A stretch of 60,000 nucleotides of DNA from Antedon mediterranea (lineage: Eukaryota > Echinodermata > Crinoidea > Comatulida > Antedonidae), in NCBI RefSeq assembly GCF_964355755.1, contig NC_092673.1, positions 20,963,001-21,023,000 of the forward strand, given 5' to 3'. The stretch's first letter is position 1, and each line of letters begins with the position of its first letter. This document shows positions 37,500 to 51,000 of this stretch, piece by piece. Under the pieces are notes generated by a model, which was not told the origin of the DNA, searched no databases, and was given only the letters and a program-made list of their open reading frames with translations. A program made the position numbers and the translations under genes.

Positions 37500-39230
37500 G
37501 TTTTTCGCGAGTCGCGACCCATGGGAATCAATGACCCGGAACGATGATGGCCAATCAGATTAGTGTTTTTTAGTCGCGGTTTATGATTGGTTAAATGTTT
37601 TTTTTATTTCACACACGGGGGACGGCGGATTTTTATTCTCATTATAGAATGAAGGAACCGTGTTACTGTAACTGCAAATGAATCAAGTAGTTTTCAAATT
37701 CATTAAGTAAAATGTATATTTATTTTCAAATAAAATAAAAAATAAAATGATAAATTCAATAATACTTTTTGTTATAAATCGTTGGCTTTCTATTTTAATT
37801 TTGAGACTTAAACAGAAAAAGGTAGATATATTGTAGGAATTTGCTGGGCAATGTTAAACAGTTTTTTTAATTAGGAAAAAGGTAATGTGTGCGCAAATAT
37901 GAAGCATCTTAAAAAGTATTCAAGTGAAACATATACTTTAGGTTAAAAGTTTTAAAATGTTCTAAAAGATCCATGCTCAATAAAAAACTTATAAAAACCT
38001 AATTTATATATAAAATCTTTGTATGATAAAAAGAAAGGTAACTAGCTATAAACATTTGATTTTGTAATAATTCTTCTGTTTATAAATCAATTTATACATT
38101 TAAATGTGACTATAACGTAACTATATACAAAGAACAAATTATTTTTTAAAGCTTTAAAATTAGCAAACATAAAATAAAAATATGAGAAATTAAATTAAAT
38201 GGAAGACGATACAGAGCTTTTAAAATAAACAGAAATCCAAGCAGCATTATAAATCGTAGTTCATACATACAATCGAATATTACAATATATTACCTCACAT
38301 AAAACATTTAAAATTTAACAAAATCAACTTATTTGTATAGAAAAGTATAACCTTAAATTCTAAATCATAATTTGACACTTAAAACTTACATAGAAATATT
38401 TAGTAATACATTTAACAATACAAAGTATATAAATAATACTGTATTAACGAAAGAAACATATTCAAACATATCAACTTTTAAGCTTTAGTTGACAGCAGCC
38501 ACCACAGCCTGACATAAATAATTACCATACTGACTTGGTTATAAGCTAAAGAATTTGTATGATAAACTGTATAAAACGCTATACATTTGCCCTGTATCTC
38601 CACACAAGTCATCAAGTAGATAACTTGGACACAGACTTGTTCATCATTTATATATCGTTTTATAATGAAATAGCTACACTTCACATGACAGAGCTACAGT
38701 ACACTTTCACTTTCATGTATATCACTATTATTTGCACATAAACTTTTCTTTTTTATTTATATTTTATTTTATAAGTAAGAATAACATCGTTACACTTCAC
38801 AATTTCACAAAACAAATGATTCAAATAGTAAACAAGCACATTTTTATGACACAAGGTCACCACATATTTTTTTAATTTGTCAACAATGATTCTCAAATGG
38901 TAAAAAATTTTGGGTTTATCAATTTATTATGGACAAAAAACATGATCGTTTATGGGAAGATACAAGAAGTTTGGCAAGTGGGGACTAAACACGGGATATG
39001 AGATTCTCCCACAAACCAATTATTTCTATTAAGTCATTTTCCTTGCTTTTCACATTGAGTTCATTCAGTCCTACGGTATTAGAAATTTAGATTTAATGTA
39101 ACAAAGAATTAAAAAAACAAAAAATTTGTTTTAAGAAAAAAATGTTGTTTTAATGTTCTCTAATGTCAAAAAAGGTGTTCATTTTACCTGAAACATATTA
39201 AGTAGATGGAATGTAAGTAAAGTAATGTAA
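37500..39230. other. AATF promoter side and TIR-SLOG 3' flank
   Basis: 37,500-37,640 holds the presumed AATF promoter, relatively GC-rich with CGCGAGTCGCGACC, and no clear TATA box at a fixed distance. The rest is AT-rich. It may contain the TIR-SLOG 3' UTR, with TTTATT (AATAAA on the minus strand) near 38755. Confidence 0.45.
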
Positions 39231-39234
39231 ATAT

Positions 39235-39720
39235 AGGAAACAGATCAAGGCTAGCAATACTGTTATCTTTTTAGGGCATTGAGAGGACTGAAACCCCATG
39301 AAACTGATCAAGGCTAGCAAAACTGTTTTCATAGGGCATTGAGAGGACTGAAACCCCATGAAACTGATCAAGGCTAGCAAAACTGTTTTCATAGGGCATT
39401 AAGGGGACTGAAACCCCAGGAAACTGATCAAAGGTAACAACACTGTTTCCTTAGTGTATTGAGAGGACTGAAGCCCCAGCAGACAGATCAGGGCTAGCAA
39501 CACTGTATTCTTAGGGCACTGAGAGGACTGAAACCTTCGGAAACAGATCAAAGGTACAACACTGTTTCCTTAGTGTATTGAGAGGACTGACAGCAGACAG
39601 ATCACGGCTAGCAACACTTTTTTCTTAGGGCATTGAGAGGACTGAAACCCTAGGAAACAGATCAAGGCTAGCAACACCGATTTCTTAGGGCCTTGGGAGG
39701 ACTGGGACGTTATAGGGAAC
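39235..39720. repeat. 60-bp minisatellite directly after the TIR-SLOG stop codon
   Basis: About eight units of CTGATCAAGGCTAGCAA...GGGCATTGAGAGGACTGAAA. It begins 4 bp past the stop, so it should be in the 3' UTR. As 60 is divisible by 3, one minus frame stays open as a 20-residue hydrophobic repeat, which I do not regard as coding. Confidence 0.9.
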
Positions 39721-39723
39721 ACA

Positions 39724-42013
39724 TTAATCAAGACTTGGCCTAATTTCATCATCAACACTAATCGCTTTCATTTTACAAAAGCTAGCTTTTCGGCTGGCTT
39801 GTAACACTGATGTGTTTGTTGACTCTTTCTTCTTCTGTAATGCTACAACTATCCTAGCAACAGCGTCTCCTATTTCATCAATTCCGGCATTTTTATCCCC
39901 TAGCAACTCCCAGTCATCTGAACTTACACCATCTGGTACCTGTAAATAAATCATACAAAACTTTTTTCAGTCTCAAAAATAATAGTAACGTATAATAATA
40001 GTGATTAGTTTCTATTATAATGTGCCATATGATACTTTATAATTTTTGATTCATAAAGTTTTAAAAAACAAAGAAATATGTTGGAATTACAGGAAACCAT
40101 AATATGTAAATTGTGAACCTTAAGAATTTTCAGGTTTCATAAGAACTTTTAGGCTTCTAGTGATTTTATTTATGAAGATTTGTTTTTTTCTTACCTTGAA
40201 TATTTTTTCAGGAACATTAAACTTTCCGCCAGCTGCTCCACCAGTGCACTTGACTGGAATGACAACATGCTCACTCCATGCAAACTGCTCGGCTTCGTGT
40301 GCTGCACCTGGACCTCCTAAAAACATACATTTATATTGTAATCATGAATACATAAATTGCGAGTGAGGGGTCGAGCGGATAAGACAGTGGAACCATAATT
40401 ACGTAGCCATAACATCGGCAAAGGTTCAAAGCTCACTCGCTCTGGTGGTAGAATGAGTCTTCTCGGATAAGGACTATGAACCGTAGGTCCAGTGTACACA
40501 TCTAGCTTATTTGCACTTTAAAGAACCTAGTACATCTTTTGAGACATGTAGGGGGTTACTCTGGTGTATTAGTACACACACAGTCTCTATCACACATGGC
40601 CAATGATCATAATTGAGGTCAGTCAGTCAGTCAGTAATAAATAAATAAGCGATTATATGCATTTAATTTTAAAATATTATTTTTACAAAAAACAACCTTT
40701 AAGACGCTGAACTTACCCTCAATAAGGATACAGATGTCAAATACTTGTGATACAATGTTCTCACGGTCTCGCACACTCTCACCGTGAAACAATGTTTCAC
40801 CAAAATTCACACTGCGAAATGTCTTGTCTTCGTTTTGACTACCCTGTTTACTGCGGTCCTGTTTATAATTACAAAACAAAGCTTATATAATTTAAATATA
40901 AAAATTGTATTTTTTTTTGTCAGATAATATGCTAACTTCTTATAGCCTACTGGGCACATAAGTTATTTAAGAGTTTTTAGTCAACATTGTACACTAGGAT
41001 TGTACTAATCCAATTTTGTTATCATACAAGTGTAGACCTGTGGCCATACTCATCATTCACACTTAGGGAAAACATTTTCCATTAAAATTTTAAAAAATCT
41101 CCTGTCTTAGTAAATACAGTTTAAGGGAAGTACTTACAAATTTATTGAGTGAAATATTTAGGTAAAACATCTCACTTAAGTGTGATTGGTGAATACGCGG
41201 AAACTGTGCAAAGCTTAAATGCATGCATTTATTTATTTTTATTTCTCCACAAACATTATTCGCGCAAACAAGTTCACCTAGGCTTTATGCAACTTACTTC
41301 ATAATCTTTGATTGGTAGTATATGCCATGTATTTGCTGGTTTCTTGAGCTGTATTCTGGTGTCATAGAAACTCCTAGAGACTAGTTTACCAACGCCAAAG
41401 AAACCGCCTGTTGCCAAACCAATGTAATCTATTTTTGCTAATGATTTACCTATAGCTCTTCACAAGGTAAAAACAATAATAAGGTCAGTTGTAGTAGTAA
41501 TTATAATGTCAAAACGGTCTTAAATGTTAAATGTATTTATTCATCCTCAAGCTTAACGGGAAACTAAGGAAATTTGGATTAGGCCCTCTACAGACCCACG
41601 ATATTATCATTACACCATCACTCTCTGTTATATACATCACCTGCCACTATTTCTATATGGTTTCCCGTCCATAACGCAACGTGATCTGACAAGAACCGGT
41701 GTTTTAACGCAGTATGCCTTGTAGGATAAAACTAAAGAATGTAATGGTGATACAAGCTATCGTGTTTAAAGAAAGTTTATACTAATAAATTTTAAATATT
41801 GACTCTCTCTGCTTATACCCGTGTAAATGAAGTTCAAAGTCTATAACTCAAGGACCACAATTGATATACAGTATTAATTATTATTTGAAATATGTAGCAG
41901 ATAACTTTACAAACTTACCGGCAGATCTGTTCACTTTTATCATAAAAAAAGCGTGTTCCTCCAGAGATGTAAACACATTTTTTCAAGGGAAGTGAGCATT
42001 TTAAGTCGTGCAC
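39724..42013 (-). other. SLOG / LOG-like nucleotide-binding domain (exons 16-20)
   Basis: Residues about 656-830. A first strand with VYISGGTRFFYDKSE is followed by a helix, then GLATGGFFGVGK (691-702), which matches the glycine-rich loop of LOG proteins (GGGxxGLMG). Next come LFHGESVRDRE and the strand ICILIEGGPGAAHEAEQFAW (774-793), matching the PGGxGTxxE motif, with E786 and E788 as acidic candidates. VIPVKCTGGAAGG follows. SLOG domains bind nucleotides or hydrolyse them: plant LOG is a phosphoribohydrolase, Thoeris ThsA senses a cADPR isomer, and the TRPM2 N-terminus binds ADPR. Sensor or enzyme cannot be decided here. The last about 55 residues form a polar tail. Confidence 0.82.
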
Positions 42014-45000
42014 CTGAAACATTTAGTAAATAATAATGAAGCTCTTTATACATGAAATGGTTAGATTCAAGTCATGGTTAGGCTTTCAGCACCATATTCT
42101 CATCAGGGAATGTAATATGTACTATCATCTAGTGTTAAAGACCCATTCTCTACAATTGTTGACGTTTTGTAAAAATAATGCATATATATTACCGTAAAAA
42201 CATTAAACCAGGGTATTCCTTGTCTTGGATGTACGTTTTATGGTAAATTATGATTAAAAGAGAGAAACAATGCACTACCTAAGTAGCTCGCGGTGAATGT
42301 CGTCTCACGGACGGTCTTTAGGCCTAGCCTAGCTAGGCTTAGTTTTGTAGGCCTAGCTGGTAAACAATAGTAACGTACGAACATCGTACACTAGCTATAG
42401 GTCTAACCTGACCTTGTCTAGTTGCTGCATTGATTGTCTTTCTGAATCCGTAATACCAATCGGGGGAAACCTAGTATTTTCGCTGAAAAGTTACGATTCT
42501 TTCATTTATTTTAGCCTTAACGATCGATCGAAAGTAGGTGAATCACAGAATAAAAACTAAAATATCAATCCATGCGCAATGCATGTTGGGATTTATAGCA
42601 GACCGCTAAAATTATTAGAATCAACTTATTTTTCACATTTTGAACCGTTCATAGACAAAAGTTTATTGCGATAAAAGTTATCGCAATAGGACCATGTAGT
42701 ATTCATTTTTACATTAAATGTAAGTTGTGACCTTAAATTGGATCTAAAAAACGTAGGGAATGGGATTTTAATGGTTGATGGTCCTTTAATTATCAACCAT
42801 TGATCTATCTCTAAATGTATAATAACACTATTCAAGTTTTACTTACAAACTGTAAGTGACTATAACTGAATCTGGTAGAAGAATATTTTAATTTATTGGA
42901 CCTCTGTGTTTTGTCTTTGTTCTTTGACATTGTAACTGTTTGTTTGTCTGGGCCTTCTTGGAAGATTTATGTTTAAAACTGTAACTAAACTAAAATAAGG
43001 TTACTCACATGATTATCAAATTCTGCCTCTTTAGTAGCCTCCGCTTCAAACTCCTTGGGATCAAATGCTTTCTTAACTCGACTCAAGAGGGAGTCTTTAT
43101 ACCCTGTACGCTGCACATCCTAATTACCAAATAGAACAAAATGTAAATAATTTTGTTATATTTATTAATTTCAGCAAACAAGAGATAAAAACAATGAGTA
43201 AAGCTCTGTCTACACTATCAAACTCTATGTGACAACAAAATGTCCATATATGGACATGATGATGCCATATCACTACCATATTTGGGCAAATAACACTTTT
43301 GTTGTCAAACTAGTTTGATAGTGTAGACAGAGCTTTACGTGTTGAAAAGATTCATAGGATTTTATTTATAAATTTATAATCAAATGTAAATGATGTTTAA
43401 ACTGGAAAGGTATTTATCATCATTCTCAAGCTTAACTGGATTTGTATTAGGCCAATAGAGTAGCGCCTACCAGATCAGCACACTGGGAGATGATCGATTA
43501 GTGGGTACTGGCGTAATCATATGCAATATGTAAACTGACCTCAAATGTACTTGTTCCTATTAACATGGACATCCATCCAGGCATTTCAAAGTGTTCGTAA
43601 TTCAAAGGTACAACACGTTTACGATGTTCGCAATAAAACACCTACATTATAAAAAAAAAAAAAATTACCTATATTATACAGCAGAACACAATTGAGGTAC
43701 TTTAAATCCATTTTACTCACAAACTATTTTGTAAGATGCAATAAGAAGTTTAATGTGTTCATACATCAAATCCCATTTTAGACACAGACACAGCTGCCAA
43801 TCAAATTCAGTGCGACCATTGCTTGAACTAATCAACATTGTTTTATCATTGCATTCATTATTGTTTTAAGAAAATTCACCTGGTGAGCATGTGCAGAAAG
43901 GTTAAAAAAAAGGTCAATCACTGATTATCAAGACAGGATTAAAGACAGTGCGTAATGGCTATTAGCACTCACTGGCTAAACCCAGAGCTTATGGGGGTCC
44001 TGAGCAGTGCCCAGAGAAAAAAAACAGGCATTAAAATATTTCAAAAAAGGCTAAAAACATCCAGCGTTGGAGAGCCAATAATAGGGTTCCTAAACCAAAA
44101 GCCTCAGGCCTCTATGTTACGCTACTCATGATATAAAGCCTTCCTTTTGAACTATATACTATGTTTATTTTTCATACTTTACCTGTTGTTTGCAAGTCTT
44201 TGATTCAGCAAAAGCCTTTGAAAGAACAAATAACACTATACCAGATTCATCCACTCTCTGCTGAAACATGACCTTTGACCGACTCTCAGCTGACATGTCT
44301 TGTGTGCAGATTACAGGTATAGTTGAATCTAATAAAACAAAGTGTTTACTCTTTGATTTTATTTATGTTTTTATTTATTTTATTTTTGTTTGTTTTACTG
44401 TTGCGGTCAGTAAATAGTCGTTTGGTCTGTAGGTAGTCTGTTGGTCATTAAGTAGTCTGTTGGTCAGTAAATAGTCATTTGGTCAGTAAATAGTCGTTTG
44501 GTCTGTAAATAGTCGTTTGGTCTGTAAGTAGTCTTTTGGTCAGTATAGTAGTCTGTTGGTCAGTTCAGCTCCTAAATGAATCATCTGTGTTATTGTTTTT
44601 TCTTTGTCTTAATTCTTTACTATATTGTATCTTTACCTGATGATTGTGAAGACCCTTGTGTAGCACTGAAGTCACTGAACTCCATTAGTTCTGTTGTACA
44701 CCATACCTCATATCCCTCACCTTCAAACAATTTTTTAATTTCATCCGCCTAAAAAATAAATTTTGTTTAGTCTAGTGAGTAGAACCTCTTATTCAGAGGA
44801 CACCTCAATTAAGGGATCACTTTATTGGCTGCCCATATATAGGTTATACTATATTTATTTAATATTATTATTATTAAACTTACGAAATATGCTTGCTTTG
44901 GATGTACACCAATGACAACCAATGGTTTTCCTTCTCTGCTCTCCATGGTAACAAATGAGCTCCTACTAGCACTATTTGGGAGAACTGAACCATAACTCTT

Positions 45001-48000
45001 CAACATTGTGGCCTGAAAAAAACCAAAACATTCTACCAATGTTAACTAACAATAGTATAAATATAGCAGTAATAATTACCATTTTTCATCAAATTTATTT
45101 CAAAATATTTACAATTTCAGGTCAATTAGTGGAAATTAATGGTTCTCAGCTATAATATTTAATGCTGAAACAATTAATTTGAAGTTAAAAAAATGTTAAA
45201 TATAAGTGATCACATGATAACATACCCTCCTTGTCAGTCCATTCTCTGTCTGTTTGTCCCTCAAATCTTTAAACCTTTCAGCAACTTCTCCAGATACATA
45301 TTGTATATCAGTCATGTCCCATGAATACGTTTTCTCTCCATTGCCTGACTGGCCTACAGTGATTAGTAAAGCAAAAACGATCAGGTTAAAGGTTAACTAA
45401 TTATTGTAACAACATGAAATAGTTTGATCTGATTGGTATGTTCATGACCTCTAATCTCCGGGTGTCCCATGTGCTCACGGTCACTACAAAGAGGTTAGAT
45501 ATAATTAAGATTGAAGAAGAAAATTCAGCAAAAGATTACTAAAGCTCTGTCTACACTATCAAACTTAATGTTACAACAAATATGATGTACGTATATATGG
45601 ACATGATGATATCATGTCACTACCTATTTGGAAACATCACACTTTTTTGTCAAACTAGTTTGATAGTGTAGACAGAGCTTAACACTATAAGCATGCAATC
45701 ATAGAAACATTACCATAGATAAAAATACTACTATACCTTAGAATCCCACATATTATTTGATATTAGTAGCTAATACTACAAAAAAAGAAAAACAGGCGAA
45801 TGCAGGCTACATTGATATTAGTACTGTGGTATTACGAGGAACAGGCGAATGCAGGCTACATTGATATTAGTACTGTGGTATTACTAAGAACAAGTGAATA
45901 TTGGCTGTATTAATACTTGGGGATAAAGTACACTTTAGGGTATTATGACAATGATATTATCTAACGGCCTTACCACGTTAATCACCAAAGTTAAGCAACG
46001 TTGGGCCCGGTTAGAGCTTGGATGGGAGTATTGGGTGCTGTATATGAAGCTGGGGACTCTTATGGCAACTGCATCTAGTTTATGCCTCAGACGTATTAGC
46101 TTATGCCTCTCCTCTGGCTAAGGTGGGCACTGGACAAGAGAAGCCCATATTAAACAGTCCTGGCTTATTCATTATTCAGATGAATATAAGACTAATTGGC
46201 ACTGTCGTTTACAACAGAAGTCAGCCATCAACAAAAAAATTATCTAACAATACACATTTATTCAACATTTTAAGAAACCAAAGAGATAACCCAAGAAAAA
46301 TGATAAAAGATATATTGTCCCCCTAAACAATTTCTTTTGTTGAATGTGTCATTTTTATTAATCTTTATTGTGAAGTTTTTGGAGGACAATACATCATGAA
46401 TGTTTAGAAGCATGGTTTTCACAATGACAGTTATCTCTCCTGAAAGATTTTTGTTAGTTGGTTCAGTTTTTAAATAAAATGTAGTTAATGTTATTATTAA
46501 TATTGTGTAATGTATAATTTTATTTATGTTAAATGATAAATAATAATAAAAAAACAAAAAAACTGATTATATTGTATAAAATAGAGTTCTGCGGTGTGAC
46601 GTCACAACGATAGATGGCGCTGCATGGTTGCTAGCCAACTAAAAAATGCGTTCAACGCAATGACTACTTCAATAAGCCTATTCCAAACCATTGGTGACCT
46701 TGGAGTCACTCAGCCAGGCTGAACGCATTTTTGGTTGGCTAGCAACCACGCAGCGCCACCTACCGTTGTGACATCAGCACCATAGAACTCTATAAAGGAT
46801 TTTTGACATTTTGTTTAAAATCAACAAGACACAAGGGACTACAAATAACCAATGCTATCAGATATTTTACATAATTGTATTTTGACTTTCTTCTCGTTTA
46901 ATTTGATGTTAATAGCTTTATGGATAATCATCGCAAAAAAGTTTTGATTTAATTGTTCATAAATCCCCGTTATTTACCTGATATAACTTTCCCATGAAAG
47001 GAAGACATCAGAATTTTTGTAGTCCTTGTCTCTGAAATAAAATTTCTCCAACATTTTCAAAACAATAAAAAAAGATTTTTTTTTAATATCCGATATATGA
47101 TAAATAAATAAATATTTATACTACAGTTTGGAAATATGATGTTAGATTAATCTTGAACATTTCAAATAAAGAAAGTTATTCATCAGAATACAGGAGTTTA
47201 TTCCAAATAAACAAGGCAGATATAGTGAGTATTTGCTTTCCCATAACTATGAAGTTCTAACTGGGCCTAAAAACCCAATGATTTCACAAATTCAAGGAAA
47301 TGAGTGAGACATTTGTTTGTTTATTATTTATTTTACCAGATATTCTACAAGTTCACATGGTTATAGGTATCATCAATATAACAAGGATTTTTAAAGGGTT
47401 TCATTTTTCATAGGGACAAAAATTGACAGAGCTAGGCAATAGTAGTTGAATATATCATCACTTCTTCTTTGGAAAGGTGTAAAAATGTGTCGAAAAAAAA
47501 ACAATAATGCTTTCACAACAAATTGATAAATGTTGATTTTAGTGTATATTTCTGTGTGGACCATTATACTAACTGTAATAACTGAGGATAATTTGCCATT
47601 TTATGTAGGCAAAAATATATTCATAAATGTTGATTTTAGTGTGTATATGTGTATGGCACCATTATACTAATACCTGGTGGAGGAGTATTTTGTAATTTTA
47701 CATGACAACAAAATTAATAAATGTTAATTGATTTTTAGTGTATATTTCTGTGTGGAACCATTATACTATACCTGAGGAGTATTTTGCCATTTTCCCAAAT
47801 GCGCTGTTGTCTGATAGTGGTTTCTTAGACTTAACTGTTGGCAAGATTTCACACAGTTAGCAGAAAATGACTAATAACTACAAACAGAATATTGAAAGGT
47901 CACTGAACAGTCTTAAGCTCTTTCTTCACTACCAAACTAGTTTGACAAAAAAAGTGTGATGTGCCCAAATATGGTAGTGATATGACATGTCCATATGGGT

Positions 48001-51000
48001 ATATCACATATTCATGACACATTTAAGTTTGATAGTGTAGACAGAGCTTTATCTTGCTAATAAAGGCATATTTTAAGCTGTATTTATTATTTCATAGAAG
48101 CTTAGAACTATCTTTTAGACAGATGATACATACATTCTATACTACAGAATATTGTTTTATGGTAAAATGGTAAATTCCATGGCAACAAATTTTTATTGGC
48201 TTTTCAGTATGATAACTTTACTTAATTAGAGAGATTCTATCCTAAATAGTTTTGGAATTTAGCAAGCAAAAGATTTATAGCATAGAATTACAAAGCTCAC
48301 ACACAACAACAAAGCAAAACATAGCTAAAAATAATAACAAAACACATTCAAGTCTACATATTATGATGGATAAAACTCAGGACCAATGTAACATGCAATA
48401 TGACAATTGACAGCCTACCGTTAGAAAGATCAGGCCTTTTCCATGCAATGAACTGCGTGGTTGCAAACTGAATAGCAAGACACCCAGGAGGCCACGTGTC
48501 TAGAAAGTTTACTGGAACTATAAACTTCCCGAGTACATCTGCTAATTTGATCTTCAAAGCACAAAATGAAAACCATTTTAATAACAATACAGATATTTTA
48601 TTTATAAGATATAATTTTAGTGATTTAAATCACTAAAAAGATCAATTTCTTTTCTGAAGATGAACACACATTCATGAAATAATATTCGTAATAATATAAG
48701 TAAAGCTCTGGACTACCTCTAGGATTTAGTCCTGGACTATCCTAAAAAGATATTTATGAATGTGGTTTTATACGCCTATCCACCACATTACGTTGATTTA
48801 TTGCTATTCATTAATATCAATATTAATATTGTAAATTAGCTTTATAACCTTATGCATCACATTATTATGTTAATTGTACTGTGTCAGTATGGATTCAACA
48901 TATGCTTTGGGTCTACAAATGTATTTATTGAACGATACAAAATGAAAATTTTTCTTTTACCTCTCTATTTGTCCATTGTGTTTGACCATAAGCTGGAGTT
49001 AGGAGTGGAAGAAATACTTCACAATTACTAACAGCAAAGTTTAAACTGTCTTGCCAGTCTGTTCCACATCGTATCTCATGTACATCCTACAGGACATAAT
49101 GTAAAAAGGATATTAGAAATGCACTGGACAAGGACTAGCAGTATAAGAAGAGTAAAATCATAGCATACATAAACCTAGAGTCTACACTATCAAACTTTAT
49201 GCGACAAAAAAATGTGATGTGCCCATATATGGTAGTGATATGTCCAAGTATGGTTGTGATATGATATCATCATGTCCATATAGGCACATCACATTTTTCT
49301 GTCACCTAAAGTTTGATAGTGTCTGTTACTAAACATTTGAGGAAGCCAATCAGTCAAGGGTTTAGGAGGCGAGAGACTGATCATTTTCGAAACAAGAGGT
49401 AAACTTTGATCTGGCTGAGATCAACGTCCTGTTGTTAGATTGCCTTGTTTATAGCATTTAAATGTCCGATTTTTGTCCATGAACAGAGTCATTGTGAGTT
49501 ATTCATGTCAATTTAAACACATATAATAAATCATGTACACACGCCTGAAGAGATACAGATGATTCACTGATACTATAACTTATTTTTATATAAAAAGTAA
49601 TTTTATTGGTTGAGGGAATTTAGAATAAATTTTGCTTTTAAATATCACCAAGTTGCATAACTAATTAACTTCATAATTTACTATTAATCTAAACATTTTA
49701 ATTAAGACACCTTCTTCCATCATCTGTCTTCTCACACATTTTACAAACAGTTTTGCGAATGTACACACTCAATGCAAAAACATAACATATAACATCCTTT
49801 TACAAAAAAGAAATAAAAAAGAATCAAGTATTGATATATACTGTGCTTGACTGATACTTCATGAGATTGATATTTCATGTGATTGATATATCATGTGATT
49901 GATATATCATGTGATTGATATATCATGTGATTGAAATATCATGTAATTTGTATAATTTGATTGACTGATATACCATGTCATGTGACAAACATATTACAAA
50001 CATGCCAAAATCTGAATTTTTTTTAAATGGGAGGTGGTGTTTTTTATAGGTCAACAGCACCTTCTATTTATTATTGACACCAGGAGAAATAAGGAGTGCA
50101 GTGTTTGACGTGACATATCCATGTGGTGAATATGTAATGAAAATCCCCTTCCGATGTGAGGAAAATCGGTTTAAAAAAAAATTATGACAGTAGATGTTCG
50201 TAGAATGGCTTAAATTTCGTAAATTTGCTTGTGTATAAGCTTTTTTGTTATATTTAATGCACAAACAACACATACATCAAGTTCAGTTATCTTTGTAATC
50301 TGGGAGAAAATATGGAAAACCAAGAGCACAATGTAAGGCCAGGATACGAGTCTAACATATGGCAGTCTCTCCGCCAAAACGGGAGTGTTGGCTTGTATAT
50401 ATTTTGGTATATTTATCCACATATAAATCAATACAAAAATACATACATTATTACTAATGCAGCCCAACGAGCTGAATTGCAGAAATAATATATTAGCCTA
50501 AATTGATTGATTGACATCAGAAAAGCTACGAGAAAGTTACGAAAAACACACAGTACGGGGAAAAAAAACCGTAGTCAGGCACAAATTTTGTGGTCAATGT
50601 ATATATTTAGATATGTAATAAGTGAATGTTTTAAGGTTTTTTATTCATGTATGTTTTTAATTGTATGGTACAATATCTAATTTTATTAAGATATTTCTAT
50701 TTTTATAGCAATTTTAACTAATTTTTAGTCATTTGTAATACATTCATTTCAGTCCTTGACTGTTGTTTTGTAATATATTTTTATATACCGAATAAATAAA
50801 AAATTAAAAAAATATCAAACAATTGCAACAAAATTGCACGTATGATATCATGTGATTGGTTGATATTCCACCAGAAAAGATTTATTATCAAATTAATAAT
50901 TCAGACACTTACTAGATAAACACTGAACCCCTCTTCTTCTAAACCTTCTTTCAAATCCAAAGCACATTGTGTTGCCTCTGCTCTAACGTAACTAATCACA

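Larger units (their letters stand above)
43540..45012 (-). other. TIR-like domain 2, catalytic glutamate replaced (exons 11-14)
   Basis: Residues about 475-609. KPLVVIGVHPKQAYF resembles strand A and helix A, GYEVWCTTEL strand B, DESGIVLFVLSKAFAES strand C, and KTCKQQ at the end of exon 13 is followed by VFYCEHRKRVVPLNYE as strand D. The residue matching E341 of TIR1 is Q575. In both domains a phase-0 intron falls directly after this residue, which supports an internal duplication or common descent. The region between strands B and C is longer and serine-rich. It is probably a pseudo-enzyme serving as a partner or scaffold for TIR1. Confidence 0.7.

Noticed and set aside
39198-39758. Hydrophobic 20-residue repeat protein on the minus strand
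   Set aside because: Produced by the 60-bp minisatellite past the TIR-SLOG stop; broken by indels and in another frame from the gene.
45961-46046. Functional 5S rRNA gene
   Set aside because: About 20 internal bases are missing, and no Pol III T-run follows at the proper place.
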